Positions 7,738 through 18,090 of a DNA stretch of 64,000 nt are shown piece by piece. This DNA is from Desulfobacteraceae bacterium (lineage in GTDB: Bacteria > Desulfobacterota > Desulfobacteria > Desulfobacterales > Desulfosarcinaceae). Made by a program: the position numbers and the translations under genes. The notes beneath the pieces were generated by a model. It had not been told where the DNA came from, did no database searches, and saw only the letters and a list, made by a program, of their open reading frames with translations. Location of the stretch: positions 1 to 64,000 of the forward strand of contig JABDIN010000007.1 of the NCBI GenBank assembly GCA_013003715.1. The letters run 5' to 3'. Positions within the stretch are counted from its first letter, which is position 1, and every line of letters begins with the position of its first letter.

Positions 7738-10700
7738 TTGAGTTTAAAAGAACCAACCGGCATATCAGTTCCACCCACTGCCCCTGAAAAACCCAAAAAG
7801 GGGAAGTTCCATAAGCCGGCCCCGGATGCCGAGGATTCCCCACAGGCCTACCACAGCCCAACGGCGCAAGAAATAAAAACGCTTCTGGAATTCATCAACA
7901 GCAAAGCAAAACAGCCCGATGACCATTTCAGGGATAACGTGGACCCTCAAAGTCCGCTGCTCCCGGTTATTGATGCCGTATCCGCAATCAAGGAAGAGTT
8001 TCAATCCATATACCGGAAACAAAAAAACACCGAAAAAATAAACCGGATTCTGTATAAAATTTCCACAGCGGTCAATACGACGTTCAACCTGGATGAACTC
8101 TATCGCTCCATTCATGCCACCCTGAGCGAAATTATCGATGTCACCCATTTTTTCATAGCCCTGTATGACAAAGAGAGAGATGCCATCGTATTTCCGTTCA
8201 ATACGGATGAGGTGGATGTGGATTGGACCGAAATCAGCGACGCCAGCAATTCCACCTGCCTGACCGGAGAGGTCATTCAAACCGGCAAGCCGTTGTTTAT
8301 AAAAAAAGAGGAGATGGAGGCTCGCGCAAAAAGACTGAATTCCGAAATTGTCGGTGTACCGTCCCATGTGTGGCTGGGGGTACCGCTGCACATAAAAGGT
8401 GAAGTCATCGGCGCCATGGTGGTGCAAAGCTACACCGATCAGGAACAATACGCACCAAAAGATGTTGAATTGCTGCATTCGGTTTCCGATCAGGTGGCCA
8501 TTGCCATCGAACGAAAGTTGACAACCGATTCATTGCGCGAAACCGAAGCCAGATACAGGCACTTGGCTGAAAACCTCGATGACATCATTTTTTTCACGGA
8601 CAGCAACTCCGCTTTTACGTATATCAGCCCGGCGATAAAACCCATGCTGGGTTACGACCCGGAGGAGCTGACGGGTCCGAAGGTCCGTTATGAGGGGCCC
8701 GAGGATGGCGGGAATCGAGACCGGTGGTTCCGCCATTGTGAAGAAAAGCGAAAAGATCAAGGCACATGCTATCAGGATTTGATTCATCCGGACGACCGGG
8801 CAGGGGTTCTCGCTGCCGTGACGCAAGCGATTCAAACCCTCACGCCATATCGCCTGGAATATCGGTTCAGAAAGAAAAACGGGAAATACCATCGTGTTTC
8901 CGAAAAAGGATATGTGTTCAGTACGGAAGATGGCGGCAAACGGATCGAAGGGGTGATCAACGATATCCAGGACCATCATCATACCAAAGAGATCAACCAG
9001 ACATTATTCGACATCTCCAATGCGGTCAACACCACGAAAAGTCTGGATGAACTTTATCGATCCATACATAAATCCCTGTCCCGGGTGATGGATGTGACCA
9101 ACTTTTTCATTGCTCTGTATGATGCGGAAACCAATACCGGTTTTTTCCCTTACTACGAAGACCAGTACGATGATTACACCAATTACACACAGAATTTCGA
9201 TAGTGAGAAATCCCTGACCGGCCTGCTCATCCGATCCCGGCGGCCGACCTTTTTCCGTAAGCCGGAGTTGATTCGGCTGAGCGGTGAAGGACGGGTTCGG
9301 GGTACCGTACCCCTGACCTGGGTCGGTGTACCGCTGCTGGTGGATGAAGAGGTGATCGGCAGCATGGTGGTGCAAAGCTATTCGGACCCGAATCTCTATG
9401 ATAACCGGGATGTGGATATCTTAAGTGCGGTGTCCGAGCAGGTGGCCATTGCCATCGATCGCAAACGTTCCGAAGAGGCATTGATTAAAAGCGAACGCCA
9501 GGTCAAGATGCTGTCCCAACAGACCGAACAATTCAGCCTGGCGGCCGCTTCGGTCATTACCATGGAGGATGATCGGTTGATCTATGGCAGAATAGCGAAA
9601 GCGATAGCCGAGTATTCCGATTTTAAACGGGTCATGATCTCATATTTCACGGACACGCCACCTTTCCGAAAAATTATCAGCCACCAGAATTATCATTCCG
9701 AAGAGGTAAAATCCATCGGCGCCCAGGTTCTGCCCCCCGATTATTATAAAAAATTGTTTAAAAAATCCCACCCTCTCGGCCAGTATTCATATTATCTGCC
9801 CAAAACCATTGAGAAGTGCAAAAAGAGATCGTCGGCGCCACTAGAATTTGAGTCCCGGGTCGAAGATGACAATGTATGGGATGCCGGGGACAATCTTCAT
9901 GTGGGATTGAAGGACAACACCGGTGAACTGATTGGGTTGATATCCGTTGACACCTCGAAATCCGGGAGCAAACCCTCCGACGAAACGGTCAAACCCCTCG
10001 AAATTTTTGCGAGCCTGGTCACCCAGATTATCATTCATAAACGGGCTCAGGAAGAGCTTGCCCGGACAAAAAAATACGTGGAATCCGCCAACCAGGAGCT
10101 GGTGGCGGTTAACGATCGGCTGGGGATCGCCATCAAGCGCGCTTCCGAAATGACCCGCAAGGCGGAAGCGGCGACACGGGCAAAAAGCGAATTCCTGGCG
10201 AATATGAGCCATGAAATCCGGACCCCGATCAATGCGGTCATCGGTTTCACCGAATTGCTGCTCAATACCGAGACAACTGAAAAACAACAGGATTATTTGA
10301 AAACACTCCAGGTATCCGGCCAATCCCTACTGGGGATCATCAACGATATACTGGATTTTTCAAAAATCGAAGCCGGAAAGCTGGAGCTGGAAAAAACCGA
10401 GATCATGATCGCCGATTTCATGCACACCATCGGGAATATGTTTTTCAATGCGGCCGCCGAAAAAAACATCAGGATTTCCATGGATCTGGACACCGGTTTG
10501 CCGGAATGGGTCTTGGGAGACCCATTACGTCTGAGACAAGTACTGGTGAATCTGATCAACAATGCCATCAAGTTCACCGAAGATGGTGTCGTGGATATCA
10601 GCTGCTCGCTGATCGAAAGGGTCGACAGCTCGGTTAAACTCGAATTCAAGGTTTCAGACACCGGTATCGGTATTACCCAGGAACAGCAAACCATGCTTTT

Positions 10701-11793
10701 TGATCCGTTTGCCCAGGCGGACGGATCAACCACCCGCAAATACGGTGGTACCGGCTTGGGATTGACCATAAGCAAACGTCTCGTGGAAATGATGGACGGT
10801 GTTATACGTCTCGACAGCAAACCCGGGGAAGGCAGTTCCTTCAGCTTTTACGCACGCTTTGAAGAAATCAGCGCTCCCGTGAATCTAAGGGCCGGGGATT
10901 TGCCCGATGGCGAAACGATGGCAAACACCTGCGTTGATACATTGGAGACGGACATATTTGCCGGCCGGCGGGTGCTCCTGGTGGAAGACAACCCCATCAA
11001 TCAACGGGTGGCCTTTGAAATGCTCACCGCATTGAACATCCACATAAAACCGGTATCCAACGGCGCGGAAGCGCTGAAGGCCATAGAAAATGGTGTTTTT
11101 GACATCATCCTCATGGACATCCAAATGCCGGAGATGGACGGTTACGAAGCCACGCGCTTGCTCCAAAAAATATTCCGGGATGATCGCGGGCACCGGCCCA
11201 TACCCATCATTGCCATGACGGCCCATGCCATGAAAGGTGATAGGGAAAAATGCCTGGCCACAGGCATGGATGATTATATGACCAAGCCCATCAGCATGAA
11301 AATTCTTCATACCGCCTTGAAGCATTGGCTGACCGTGTCCGAAAACATCGATCGCCGGCAGCAACGGTCCACAAGCGAGCGGACCGTTTACAAAGATACG
11401 ACGTCGAATGGCTCGTCTGACAAATGTCCGGCAGTCCATGGCGAGATACCTGGTGTGGAAATGGACTCCGCAATAAGGCGGTTTTCAGGTAATACGGACC
11501 TTTTGCTCGAATTGCTGGCCGAATTTGTCCGGGACTACGGAAATACACCCGAATCCATCCGGCATGAAATCAACTGCAATAATACCGAAACGGCCATACG
11601 GCTCGCGCATTCACTGAAAGGCGTAGCCGGCAATCTGTCGGCGACCGCAATTTACACCATGGCCTTTAATTTGGAAACGGCCATCAAAAAAGAGACGCCC
11701 GAAAACATAGACGTCGCCATTGAAGAATTGCACGAGGAGATGGACCGACTGGTGCATTTCATGAACACCCATAAGGACATCGCCAATGAGTAA
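7738..11793 (+). CDS. Hybrid sensor histidine kinase: GAF-PAS-GAF-GAF-HisKA-HATPase-REC-Hpt
   Basis: A 1351-residue soluble multi-sensor kinase without membrane segments. Order: GAF (about 100-260), PAS (272-415), a second GAF nearly duplicating the first (420-580; both share AVNTT, LDELYRSIH, GAMVVQSY or SMVVQSY), a third GAF-like sensor (590-770), coiled coil, HisKA with phospho-acceptor His825 in NMSHEIRTP, HATPase with N-box LVNLINNAIKFTE near 937, receiver with Asp1127 (LMDIQMPEMDG) and Hpt with His1291 (LAHSLKG). All four phosphorelay residues are present. The start is a TTG preceded by AGAGG; a stop codon three codons upstream excludes a longer form. Its stop overlaps the next gene by eight bases, so kinase and REC-GGDEF protein form a coupled pair. 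The signal is unknown. Confidence 0.9.
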   Translation: MSLKEPTGISVPPTAPEKPKKGKFHKPAPDAEDSPQAYHSPTAQEIKTLLEFINSKAKQPDDHFRDNVDPQSPLLPVIDAVSAIKEEFQSIYRKQKNTEKINRILYKISTAVNTTFNLDELYRSIHATLSEIIDVTHFFIALYDKERDAIVFPFNTDEVDVDWTEISDASNSTCLTGEVIQTGKPLFIKKEEMEARAKRLNSEIVGVPSHVWLGVPLHIKGEVIGAMVVQSYTDQEQYAPKDVELLHSVSDQVAIAIERKLTTDSLRETEARYRHLAENLDDIIFFTDSNSAFTYISPAIKPMLGYDPEELTGPKVRYEGPEDGGNRDRWFRHCEEKRKDQGTCYQDLIHPDDRAGVLAAVTQAIQTLTPYRLEYRFRKKNGKYHRVSEKGYVFSTEDGGKRIEGVINDIQDHHHTKEINQTLFDISNAVNTTKSLDELYRSIHKSLSRVMDVTNFFIALYDAETNTGFFPYYEDQYDDYTNYTQNFDSEKSLTGLLIRSRRPTFFRKPELIRLSGEGRVRGTVPLTWVGVPLLVDEEVIGSMVVQSYSDPNLYDNRDVDILSAVSEQVAIAIDRKRSEEALIKSERQVKMLSQQTEQFSLAAASVITMEDDRLIYGRIAKAIAEYSDFKRVMISYFTDTPPFRKIISHQNYHSEEVKSIGAQVLPPDYYKKLFKKSHPLGQYSYYLPKTIEKCKKRSSAPLEFESRVEDDNVWDAGDNLHVGLKDNTGELIGLISVDTSKSGSKPSDETVKPLEIFASLVTQIIIHKRAQEELARTKKYVESANQELVAVNDRLGIAIKRASEMTRKAEAATRAKSEFLANMSHEIRTPINAVIGFTELLLNTETTEKQQDYLKTLQVSGQSLLGIINDILDFSKIEAGKLELEKTEIMIADFMHTIGNMFFNAAAEKNIRISMDLDTGLPEWVLGDPLRLRQVLVNLINNAIKFTEDGVVDISCSLIERVDSSVKLEFKVSDTGIGITQEQQTMLFDPFAQADGSTTRKYGGTGLGLTISKRLVEMMDGVIRLDSKPGEGSSFSFYARFEEISAPVNLRAGDLPDGETMANTCVDTLETDIFAGRRVLLVEDNPINQRVAFEMLTALNIHIKPVSNGAEALKAIENGVFDIILMDIQMPEMDGYEATRLLQKIFRDDRGHRPIPIIAMTAHAMKGDREKCLATGMDDYMTKPISMKILHTALKHWLTVSENIDRRQQRSTSERTVYKDTTSNGSSDKCPAVHGEIPGVEMDSAIRRFSGNTDLLLELLAEFVRDYGNTPESIRHEINCNNTETAIRLAHSLKGVAGNLSATAIYTMAFNLETAIKKETPENIDVAIEELHEEMDRLVHFMNTHKDIANE

Positions 11794-12715
11794 TAGCAAC
11801 GAGAAGAAGAGTATCCTGATTGTGGATGATGTACCCGCGAATATACGTATTCTGGGAGAGTCGTTGAAAATGTTGTACAAGGTACGCTTGGCCACCAATA
11901 GCGGCAAGGCGTTGGAAATTGCCGGTTCCATGAATCCGCCAGATCTTATTTTATTGGATATTGTTATGCCGGGGATGGATGGCTATGAAATCTGCCGGCG
12001 CCTCAAATCAAGCAAACAGACGAAGAATATTCCCGTCATTTTCATCACGGCGATGGACCAGGAGGCGGACGAAACCCGTGGACTAAAAACCGGTGCAGTG
12101 GATTACATTACCAAGCCCTTCAGTCTACCCATCGTTAACGCGAGAATTAAAACCCATCTGGAGCTGAAACAACACCGTGATATTCTGGAAAACCTTTCCA
12201 AAATCGACGGATTGACCGGCATCCACAACCGGAGGCGCTTTGACGAGGCTTTGGAGATGGAATGGCACCGCGCCGCGCGAATCGGGAGTTGTCTGTCGCT
12301 GGTGATGATGGATATTGACAAGTTCAAAAACTATAACGATACTTATGGTCATACCACCGGGGATGATTGTTTGAAGCAGGTGGCCAATACCTTATTAGAA
12401 GCAGTGCACCGCCCCACGGATCTTGTGGCCCGCTATGGCGGAGAGGAATTCTCCTGCCTGCTGCCGCATACGGATATAGCCGGTGCCAATGCCATTGCAC
12501 TAAAAATGGTAGGGGCAGTGGAAGCTTTGAATATCCCCCACGAGATGTCGACGGTATCGGACAGGGTGACGATAAGTGCCGGAACATCAGTTATAATACC
12601 CAACCGGCGAACAGCACCAACCCAACTTATCAACCAAGCGGATCAATGCTTGTACCAGGCGAAAAAGGAAGGGCGCAATCGGGTCATATCAAGTGAATTG
12701 GTGAATCCTGCATAA
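11786..12715 (+). CDS. Response regulator diguanylate cyclase (REC-GGDEF)
   Basis: Receiver domain with phospho-acceptor Asp58 (LILLDIVMPGMDG), acidic pair Asp14-Asp15 and conserved Lys110, then a GGDEF domain with active motif GGEEF at 218-222 and an inhibitory RxxD site (RPTD, 209-212) exactly five residues before it. It should make c-di-GMP from GTP when phosphorylated and be feedback-inhibited by product. It is the obvious output of the upstream hybrid kinase, whose last codons overlap its start. A 177-bp gap then leads to the glyoxylate-shunt genes; whether c-di-GMP affects those is unknown. Confidence 0.92.
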   Translation: MSNSNEKKSILIVDDVPANIRILGESLKMLYKVRLATNSGKALEIAGSMNPPDLILLDIVMPGMDGYEICRRLKSSKQTKNIPVIFITAMDQEADETRGLKTGAVDYITKPFSLPIVNARIKTHLELKQHRDILENLSKIDGLTGIHNRRRFDEALEMEWHRAARIGSCLSLVMMDIDKFKNYNDTYGHTTGDDCLKQVANTLLEAVHRPTDLVARYGGEEFSCLLPHTDIAGANAIALKMVGAVEALNIPHEMSTVSDRVTISAGTSVIIPNRRTAPTQLINQADQCLYQAKKEGRNRVISSELVNPA

Positions 12716-12892
12716 GAAAAGGCTGTAGATTTTACCCGATGATGTAATCGACGGTCCACACCCCGTCCGCTCCAAACCGCCGCTCCCCCAAATTGCTCAC
12801 CGGCATCCGCAATCCGCTAAAGCCCATATACATCGACTTGAGGAAAAGATGGAAGACCCCGCCAATACTTGCTTGGCTGAGGATGCCGTTCA

Positions 12893-14626
12893 ATGAGACA
12901 ACACCCGGAACACGACAACATGGCTTTTCAACTGGCAACATACATCCGTTCCCGTGCCGACGCGTATCTCAACGATTTCAGACGAATGACGCAACAAGCC
13001 GAAAAAATATTTGTGGACCGGAATTGGCCGCGCATGCAGGCGCTCACCCGGGAACGGATCGACCTCTACAAGAACCTTGTCCAAGGGGCTGAAATAGAGA
13101 TCCGTAACACATATCCGGAACGGATTCATCTGGTTGCCACTTGGGAGAGCGCCAAGGGCATATACGGCGACTTGATCCGGGACAGAGACGACGGGCAAAT
13201 CGCGGCAACGGTTTTCAACTCCTTATCGCGCCGGATTTTATCCACCATCGGACATAACCCAGCCGCTGAATTCAGCACCGAAACAAGCGCCGACAACATC
13301 CCGGAGATTCCTCCGGACCAGTGCTTCCATTATCGCGTGGACCGGATATCAGCGGATGCGATAAAAGGATTGCTATCAAAATATGCTTTTCTGCCCCCAG
13401 ATTACAGGCCGGATCGTGATTCGCGATCCATCACCGATTGTATATCCAGACACCTTACCACCGAAAATCAAAAGCTTTCGGGAGCAACAATGGAGATGTT
13501 GAAATCGCCTTTCTACAGAGGCCGCGGCGCTTATCTGGTCGGGCGAATCCAAACCTGTGATCGGATGTTTCCCCTGGTCATTGCATTTGAAAACACGGCG
13601 GCCGGCCTGACGGCGGATGCCGTGCTGTTAACAGAAAAAGCCGTCAGTATTTTGTTTTCTTTTACGCGAAGCTATTTTTTTGTGGATGCCTTCCCCTGCA
13701 CGCATGTCATCCGATTTTTGATGGCACTTTTACCCCAAAAACGTCTTGCCGAATTGTATATCGCCATCGGTTTCAACAAGCATGGAAAGACGGAACTATT
13801 TCGTGATTTGACCGCACAACTATCCTCGTGCAGCGGCGATGAATTCGATATCTCGGCCGGCAAGAAAGGACTGGTGATGATAGCCTTCAACATGCCCCGC
13901 GACGACATGGTTTTCAAGGTAATCCGGGACCGTTTCGGCCATCCGAAAACCACCACGCGACAGCAGGTAATGGACAAATATAATTATGTTTTCAGGCATG
14001 ACCGGGCAGGACGGCTTCTGGATGCACAGGTATTTGAGCACCTGAAAATCGACCGGTGCCATTTCAGCGGGAATCTCTTAGGCGAACTCATCCAGGAAAC
14101 ACAAAAATCCGTAAAAATAATGGCAGACTCTATTATTCTCGACACCTGCTACGTTGAACGGCGGGTGACCCCCCTGGATCTCTATCTCAGAGAGGGAAGC
14201 CCCGCTCAGAACCGGGCAGCCGTCATCGATCTCGGCAATGCCATCAAGGATCTGGCGGCAAGTAACATATTTCCCGGTGATATGCTCATTAAAAACTTCG
14301 GGGTTACCCGGCACGGCCGTATCGTATTCTATGATTATGACGAATTATGCCCCTTAACGGATTGCCGCTTTCGACAAATACCCCAGCCGAGAAACGAAAT
14401 GGAAGCCTTGTCCGATCAACCATGGTATCATGTGGGGGAAAACGATGTTTTCCCCGAAGAGTTCAAGCTCTTTCTGGGGTTACCGGGCCACCTGCGGCAT
14501 ATTTTCACGACAACCCATGCGGATTTGTTTCAGGTGGCGTTCTGGCAGGTCACACAACAGCACATTCGAAGCGGCACCTGGATACCGATATACCCATATG
14601 AATCGGAACTGCGCCTGTATTCATGA
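12893..14626 (+). CDS. aceK: Isocitrate dehydrogenase kinase/phosphatase
   Basis: A 577-residue full-length AceK. The kinase core is recognisable by the ATP-loop signature FNKHGKTELFRDL and by the catalytic/metal segment with Asp463, Asn468 (IKNFGVTRHG) and Asp481 (FYDYDE), which sit at a constant +6 offset from Asp457, Asn462 and Asp475 of the E. coli enzyme. AceK phosphorylates isocitrate dehydrogenase to push isocitrate into the glyoxylate shunt and reverses this in glucose-type conditions. It precedes aceB and aceA here, whereas the E. coli order is aceB-aceA-aceK. A second in-frame ATG at codon 10 is also possible. Its presence implies a phosphorylatable isocitrate dehydrogenase elsewhere in the genome. 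Confidence 0.92.
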   Translation: MRQHPEHDNMAFQLATYIRSRADAYLNDFRRMTQQAEKIFVDRNWPRMQALTRERIDLYKNLVQGAEIEIRNTYPERIHLVATWESAKGIYGDLIRDRDDGQIAATVFNSLSRRILSTIGHNPAAEFSTETSADNIPEIPPDQCFHYRVDRISADAIKGLLSKYAFLPPDYRPDRDSRSITDCISRHLTTENQKLSGATMEMLKSPFYRGRGAYLVGRIQTCDRMFPLVIAFENTAAGLTADAVLLTEKAVSILFSFTRSYFFVDAFPCTHVIRFLMALLPQKRLAELYIAIGFNKHGKTELFRDLTAQLSSCSGDEFDISAGKKGLVMIAFNMPRDDMVFKVIRDRFGHPKTTTRQQVMDKYNYVFRHDRAGRLLDAQVFEHLKIDRCHFSGNLLGELIQETQKSVKIMADSIILDTCYVERRVTPLDLYLREGSPAQNRAAVIDLGNAIKDLAASNIFPGDMLIKNFGVTRHGRIVFYDYDELCPLTDCRFRQIPQPRNEMEALSDQPWYHVGENDVFPEEFKLFLGLPGHLRHIFTTTHADLFQVAFWQVTQQHIRSGTWIPIYPYESELRLYS

Positions 14627-14972
14627 ATGTTCGATGGTTCATCCGGAAACGGTGCAGGTTTTCAATCAGTATCTCCAATTCACCCCGAAGCGGTGTAACG
14701 GTCTCCGTGATCGAACCGAATCCCCCCCCCATTGGCCGGGTATACTTGTAATCTGTCCGTTGGTTGTTACATTAAATTCATTATTAATCCGGCAACTAAA
14801 TAGGTAAAGTGACGTATCGCTGATTCGCGCAATGAGTTTCCGGCGGAACTTACTGGGGACAAGCCTTCTTGCAGCCACCGCCTCCCATAAATCAGACATA
14901 CGAGTTTTGCATATTTATCCGCCGGAGCATTAAAATCAACCTTTCAACAAAATCGGGAAAGGAGAAGATTAT
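14627..14972. other. Spacer between aceK and aceB
   Basis: 346 bp with no supported gene. A run of nine C (14721-14735 area) and scattered short inverted repeats are visible but no consensus promoter or T-tailed hairpin. GGAAAGGAGAAG just before 14973 is the aceB ribosome binding site. The length suggests aceB may have its own promoter. Confidence 0.35.
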
Positions 14973-16571
14973 ATGAGCGAAGACATCCGAATCGGGGGCT
15001 TGTCCATCAAGGCCCCGGTGACTGAAGCATATGACAGGATACTCACCGATGAAGCCCTGCAATTTGTCGGCGCCCTGGCCAGGAAGTTCGAACCGGCACG
15101 TCAGCGTCTGCTGAAACGGCGGGAGGAAGTTCAACAGAAGATTGACAGAGGTGCCTTGCCCGATTTTCCGGAAGAAACACGGCATATCAGGGAAGCGCAA
15201 TGGCAAATAGGCGCCATCCCGGTGGATCTACAGGACCGGCGAGTGGAAATTACCGGTCCGGTGGACCGAAAAATGATCATCAATGCCTTGAATTCCGGGG
15301 CATCGACGTTTATGGCGGATTTTGAAGATTCCCACGCGCCCACATGGACCGGCACCATGAACGGACAACTGAATTTGTCGGATGCCGTCAACGGAACCAT
15401 AGACTTCACCAGCCCTGACGGCAGCAAACAGTATCGACTGAAGGACAATCCGGCCACCCTCATTGTCAGGCCCCGGGGATGGCATTTGACGGATAAACAC
15501 ATCGAAGTTGACGGTTTGCCCATATCCGGAAGTATTCTCGATTTCGGGCTTTATTTCTTTCATAATGCCCAAATACTCATCAACATGGGTACCGGTCCCT
15601 ATTTCTACCTGCCGAAGCTTGAGAATCATCTGGAAGCCCGTTTGTGGAATGATGTCTTCCTCGCCGCACAGGAACTATTGAACATCCCCAAGGGAACGAT
15701 CAAGGCGACCGTACTCATCGAGACCATCCTGGCGGCGTTCGAGACCGAGGAAATCCTCTATGAGCTGAAGGATCATATCGTCGGGCTCAATTGCGGAAGA
15801 TGGGATTATATTTTCAGTTTCATAAAGAAATTTAAAAATGTGCCGGGCTACCTGTTTCCGGATCGGGCTCAAATCACCATGACAAGTCATTGTATGCATG
15901 CCTATTCACTTCTGGTCATTCAAACCTGCCATAAAAGAGGTGCCATGGCCATCGGTGGCATGGCGGCACAAATACCCATAAAGACGGACCCGGCAGAAAA
16001 CCGGGCGGCATTTGAAAAGGTGAAAACGGATAAGACCCGCGAAGCCGAGGACGGCCACGACGGCACCTGGGTGGCCCACCCCGGTCTGGTGTCATTGGCC
16101 AGGGACGAGTTCGATCGTGTGATGCCCACTCCCAATCAGATCCACAAACAACGTGCCGATGTCCATGTAAGCGCCGCCGACCTGCTGAGACTTCCCGAAG
16201 GCACAATTACTGAAGCAGGATTACGAACGAATATCAGCGTAGGTGTCCAGTATATGACCCACTGGCTCAACGGCAACGGTTGCGTCCCTTTGTATAATCT
16301 GATGGAAGACGCGGCAACCGCCGAAATATCCAGGACCCAGGTCTGGCAATGGGTGCATCACCAACACGGACAGCTATCCGACGGGCGAAAGGTTACCCTG
16401 GAACTGGTTCGCACCATTATGGCGGAGGAGTTGGACAACATCAGAGAATCCGTGGGCGATGATCAATATGAGAAATACAATTATCCGCTGGCGGCTCGAT
16501 TATTTGAAGAGATCGTCGCCGCCGATGCACTTTCGGAATTCCTAACACTGCGTGTCTATGAGTACCTGTGA
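14973..16571 (+). CDS. aceB: Malate synthase A
   Basis: A 532-residue malate synthase of the A form: glyoxylate + acetyl-CoA + H2O gives malate + CoA. Family signatures include TFMADFEDSHAPTW, RPRGWHL, PKLENHLEARLWND and the catalytic region NLMEDAATAEISR with Asp446 in the usual position of the general base. Length agrees with the family (about 530). The ribosome binding site AAGGAG is ten bases upstream. It lies 45 bp before isocitrate lyase, with which it forms the glyoxylate shunt that lets the cell grow on acetate or fatty acids. Confidence 0.96.
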   Translation: MSEDIRIGGLSIKAPVTEAYDRILTDEALQFVGALARKFEPARQRLLKRREEVQQKIDRGALPDFPEETRHIREAQWQIGAIPVDLQDRRVEITGPVDRKMIINALNSGASTFMADFEDSHAPTWTGTMNGQLNLSDAVNGTIDFTSPDGSKQYRLKDNPATLIVRPRGWHLTDKHIEVDGLPISGSILDFGLYFFHNAQILINMGTGPYFYLPKLENHLEARLWNDVFLAAQELLNIPKGTIKATVLIETILAAFETEEILYELKDHIVGLNCGRWDYIFSFIKKFKNVPGYLFPDRAQITMTSHCMHAYSLLVIQTCHKRGAMAIGGMAAQIPIKTDPAENRAAFEKVKTDKTREAEDGHDGTWVAHPGLVSLARDEFDRVMPTPNQIHKQRADVHVSAADLLRLPEGTITEAGLRTNISVGVQYMTHWLNGNGCVPLYNLMEDAATAEISRTQVWQWVHHQHGQLSDGRKVTLELVRTIMAEELDNIRESVGDDQYEKYNYPLAARLFEEIVAADALSEFLTLRVYEYL

Positions 16572-16616
16572 GCAGCACATAAATCAGCACCTTAATAATT
16601 TTTGGAGGGGTTAATT

Positions 16617-17954
16617 ATGAAAACTATTGAAGAGAGCGCCCGGGACTTATGCGAAAGACTATCGTGTCATGAGATTCAAACGGATGATGTGGCGGGATTG
16701 TCACAAGAGTGGGCGACGGATCCTCGCTGGGCCGGAATCGTTCGGCCTTACACCCCCGACGATGTGCTAAAGCTGAGGGGGACATTAAAAATCGATTACT
16801 CCTTTGCCAAAGCCGGTGCGCAAAGGCTCTGGCACCTGTTGTTGAATGAATCCTATATTGCAGCCCTGGGTGCCTTGACAGGGAATCAGGCGGTTCAGCA
16901 GGTCGAAGCCGGTCTAAAGGCCATCTACCTCAGCGGCTGGCAAGTGGCAGCGGATGCCAATCTCGCCGGTGAAATGTATCCGGACCAAAGCCTGTATCCG
17001 GCCAATAGTGTGCCGGAGGTGGTTCGTCGAATCAACAATGCCCTTCGCCGGGCGGATCAGATCCAGGTGTTGGATGGACGGAAAAATGGCCCCTACTGGT
17101 ATGCCCCGATCATTGCTGATGCGGAAGCCGGATTCGGCGGCCCCCTCAATGCCTACGAACTCATGAAATCCATGATCGAAGCCGGTGCAGCCGGTGTGCA
17201 TTTTGAAGATCAATTGGCATCTGCGAAAAAATGCGGGCATATGGGCGGTAAAGTACTGGTACCGACACAGGAATTCATCACCAAACTCATCGCCGCCCGG
17301 TTGGCCGCCGATGTATGCGGTGTCCCCACAATCCTGGTCGCTCGCACAGATGCGGAGGCTGCGCGCCTGTTGACCAGTGATATTGATGACCGGGACAAGC
17401 CGTATATCAACAGCTCCCAGCGTTCTTCGGAAGGTTTTTATTATGTGGACAGCGGCATTGACCTGGCCATCGCCCGGGGACGTGCCTATGCGCCGTATGC
17501 CGATATGGTGTGGTGTGAAACCTCTCACCCGGATCTGAAGGAGGCGAAAAAATTCGCCGAAGGCATCAAAACGGATTATCCAGATAAATTATTGTGTTAC
17601 AATTGTTCTCCGTCGTTCAATTGGAAGGGGAATTTGGATGATGCCACCATTGCCAAATTTCAGCGCGAGTTGGGGGCGATGGGCTATAAGTTCCAGTTCG
17701 TCACCCTGGCCGGTTTCCATGCCCTGAACCTGGGCATGTTCGATCTGGCTCACAGTTATAAGAAAGAAGGGATGCTGGCATACTCCAAATTTCAGCAGGC
17801 GGAATTCGTCCATGGCAAGGAAGACGGCTACATGGCGGTTACACATCAGAAATTCGTGGGCACGGGATATTTTGACCGCGTCATGAACTGCATTACCCAA
17901 GGCGAGTCGTCGGTGGAAGCGTTGGCGGAGTCCACAGAGACCGCACAATTTTGA
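16617..17954 (+). CDS. aceA: Isocitrate lyase
   Basis: A 445-residue isocitrate lyase splitting isocitrate into glyoxylate and succinate. The catalytic signature [10 protein letters not shown] is intact with Cys206, as are the metal-binding DAEAGFGGP and the substrate segment NCSPSFNW. The ATG at 16617 is chosen because GGAGGGG lies seven bases upstream; a TTG at 16602 only adds residues read from that ribosome binding site. Follows aceB directly, probably cotranscribed. Confidence 0.96.
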   Translation: MKTIEESARDLCERLSCHEIQTDDVAGLSQEWATDPRWAGIVRPYTPDDVLKLRGTLKIDYSFAKAGAQRLWHLLLNESYIAALGALTGNQAVQQVEAGLKAIYLSGWQVAADANLAGEMYPDQSLYPANSVPEVVRRINNALRRADQIQVLDGRKNGPYWYAPIIADAEAGFGGPLNAYELMKSMIEAGAAGVHFEDQLASAKKCGHMGGKVLVPTQEFITKLIAARLAADVCGVPTILVARTDAEAARLLTSDIDDRDKPYINSSQRSSEGFYYVDSGIDLAIARGRAYAPYADMVWCETSHPDLKEAKKFAEGIKTDYPDKLLCYNCSPSFNWKGNLDDATIAKFQRELGAMGYKFQFVTLAGFHALNLGMFDLAHSYKKEGMLAYSKFQQAEFVHGKEDGYMAVTHQKFVGTGYFDRVMNCITQGESSVEALAESTETAQF

Positions 17955-18090
17955 AAACGCGCCATTTAATCCAAGAGTTGATTAATATCGTGAAATATGG
18001 ATAGGCTGAGAATCACGGCTTCCCGGAATATGAACCGGTAATGCCATTTATTGATGGGTACAAATTAACGACTATTGGAAATGAGGTATC

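Noticed and set aside
12732-12941. Minus-strand frame in the spacer before aceK
   Set aside because: The end reads slightly protein-like (RFGADGVWTVDYIIG) but there is no start signal, it overlaps the aceK start, and no family could be named.
18003-18046. Possible TPP riboswitch before the hotdog thioesterase (CTGAGA and GAATATGAACCGGTAATGCC)
   Set aside because: Two short blocks resemble the THI element, but the P1 stem, the GCGNAGGG end and the ACCC arm are missing and the downstream gene has no thiamine role.
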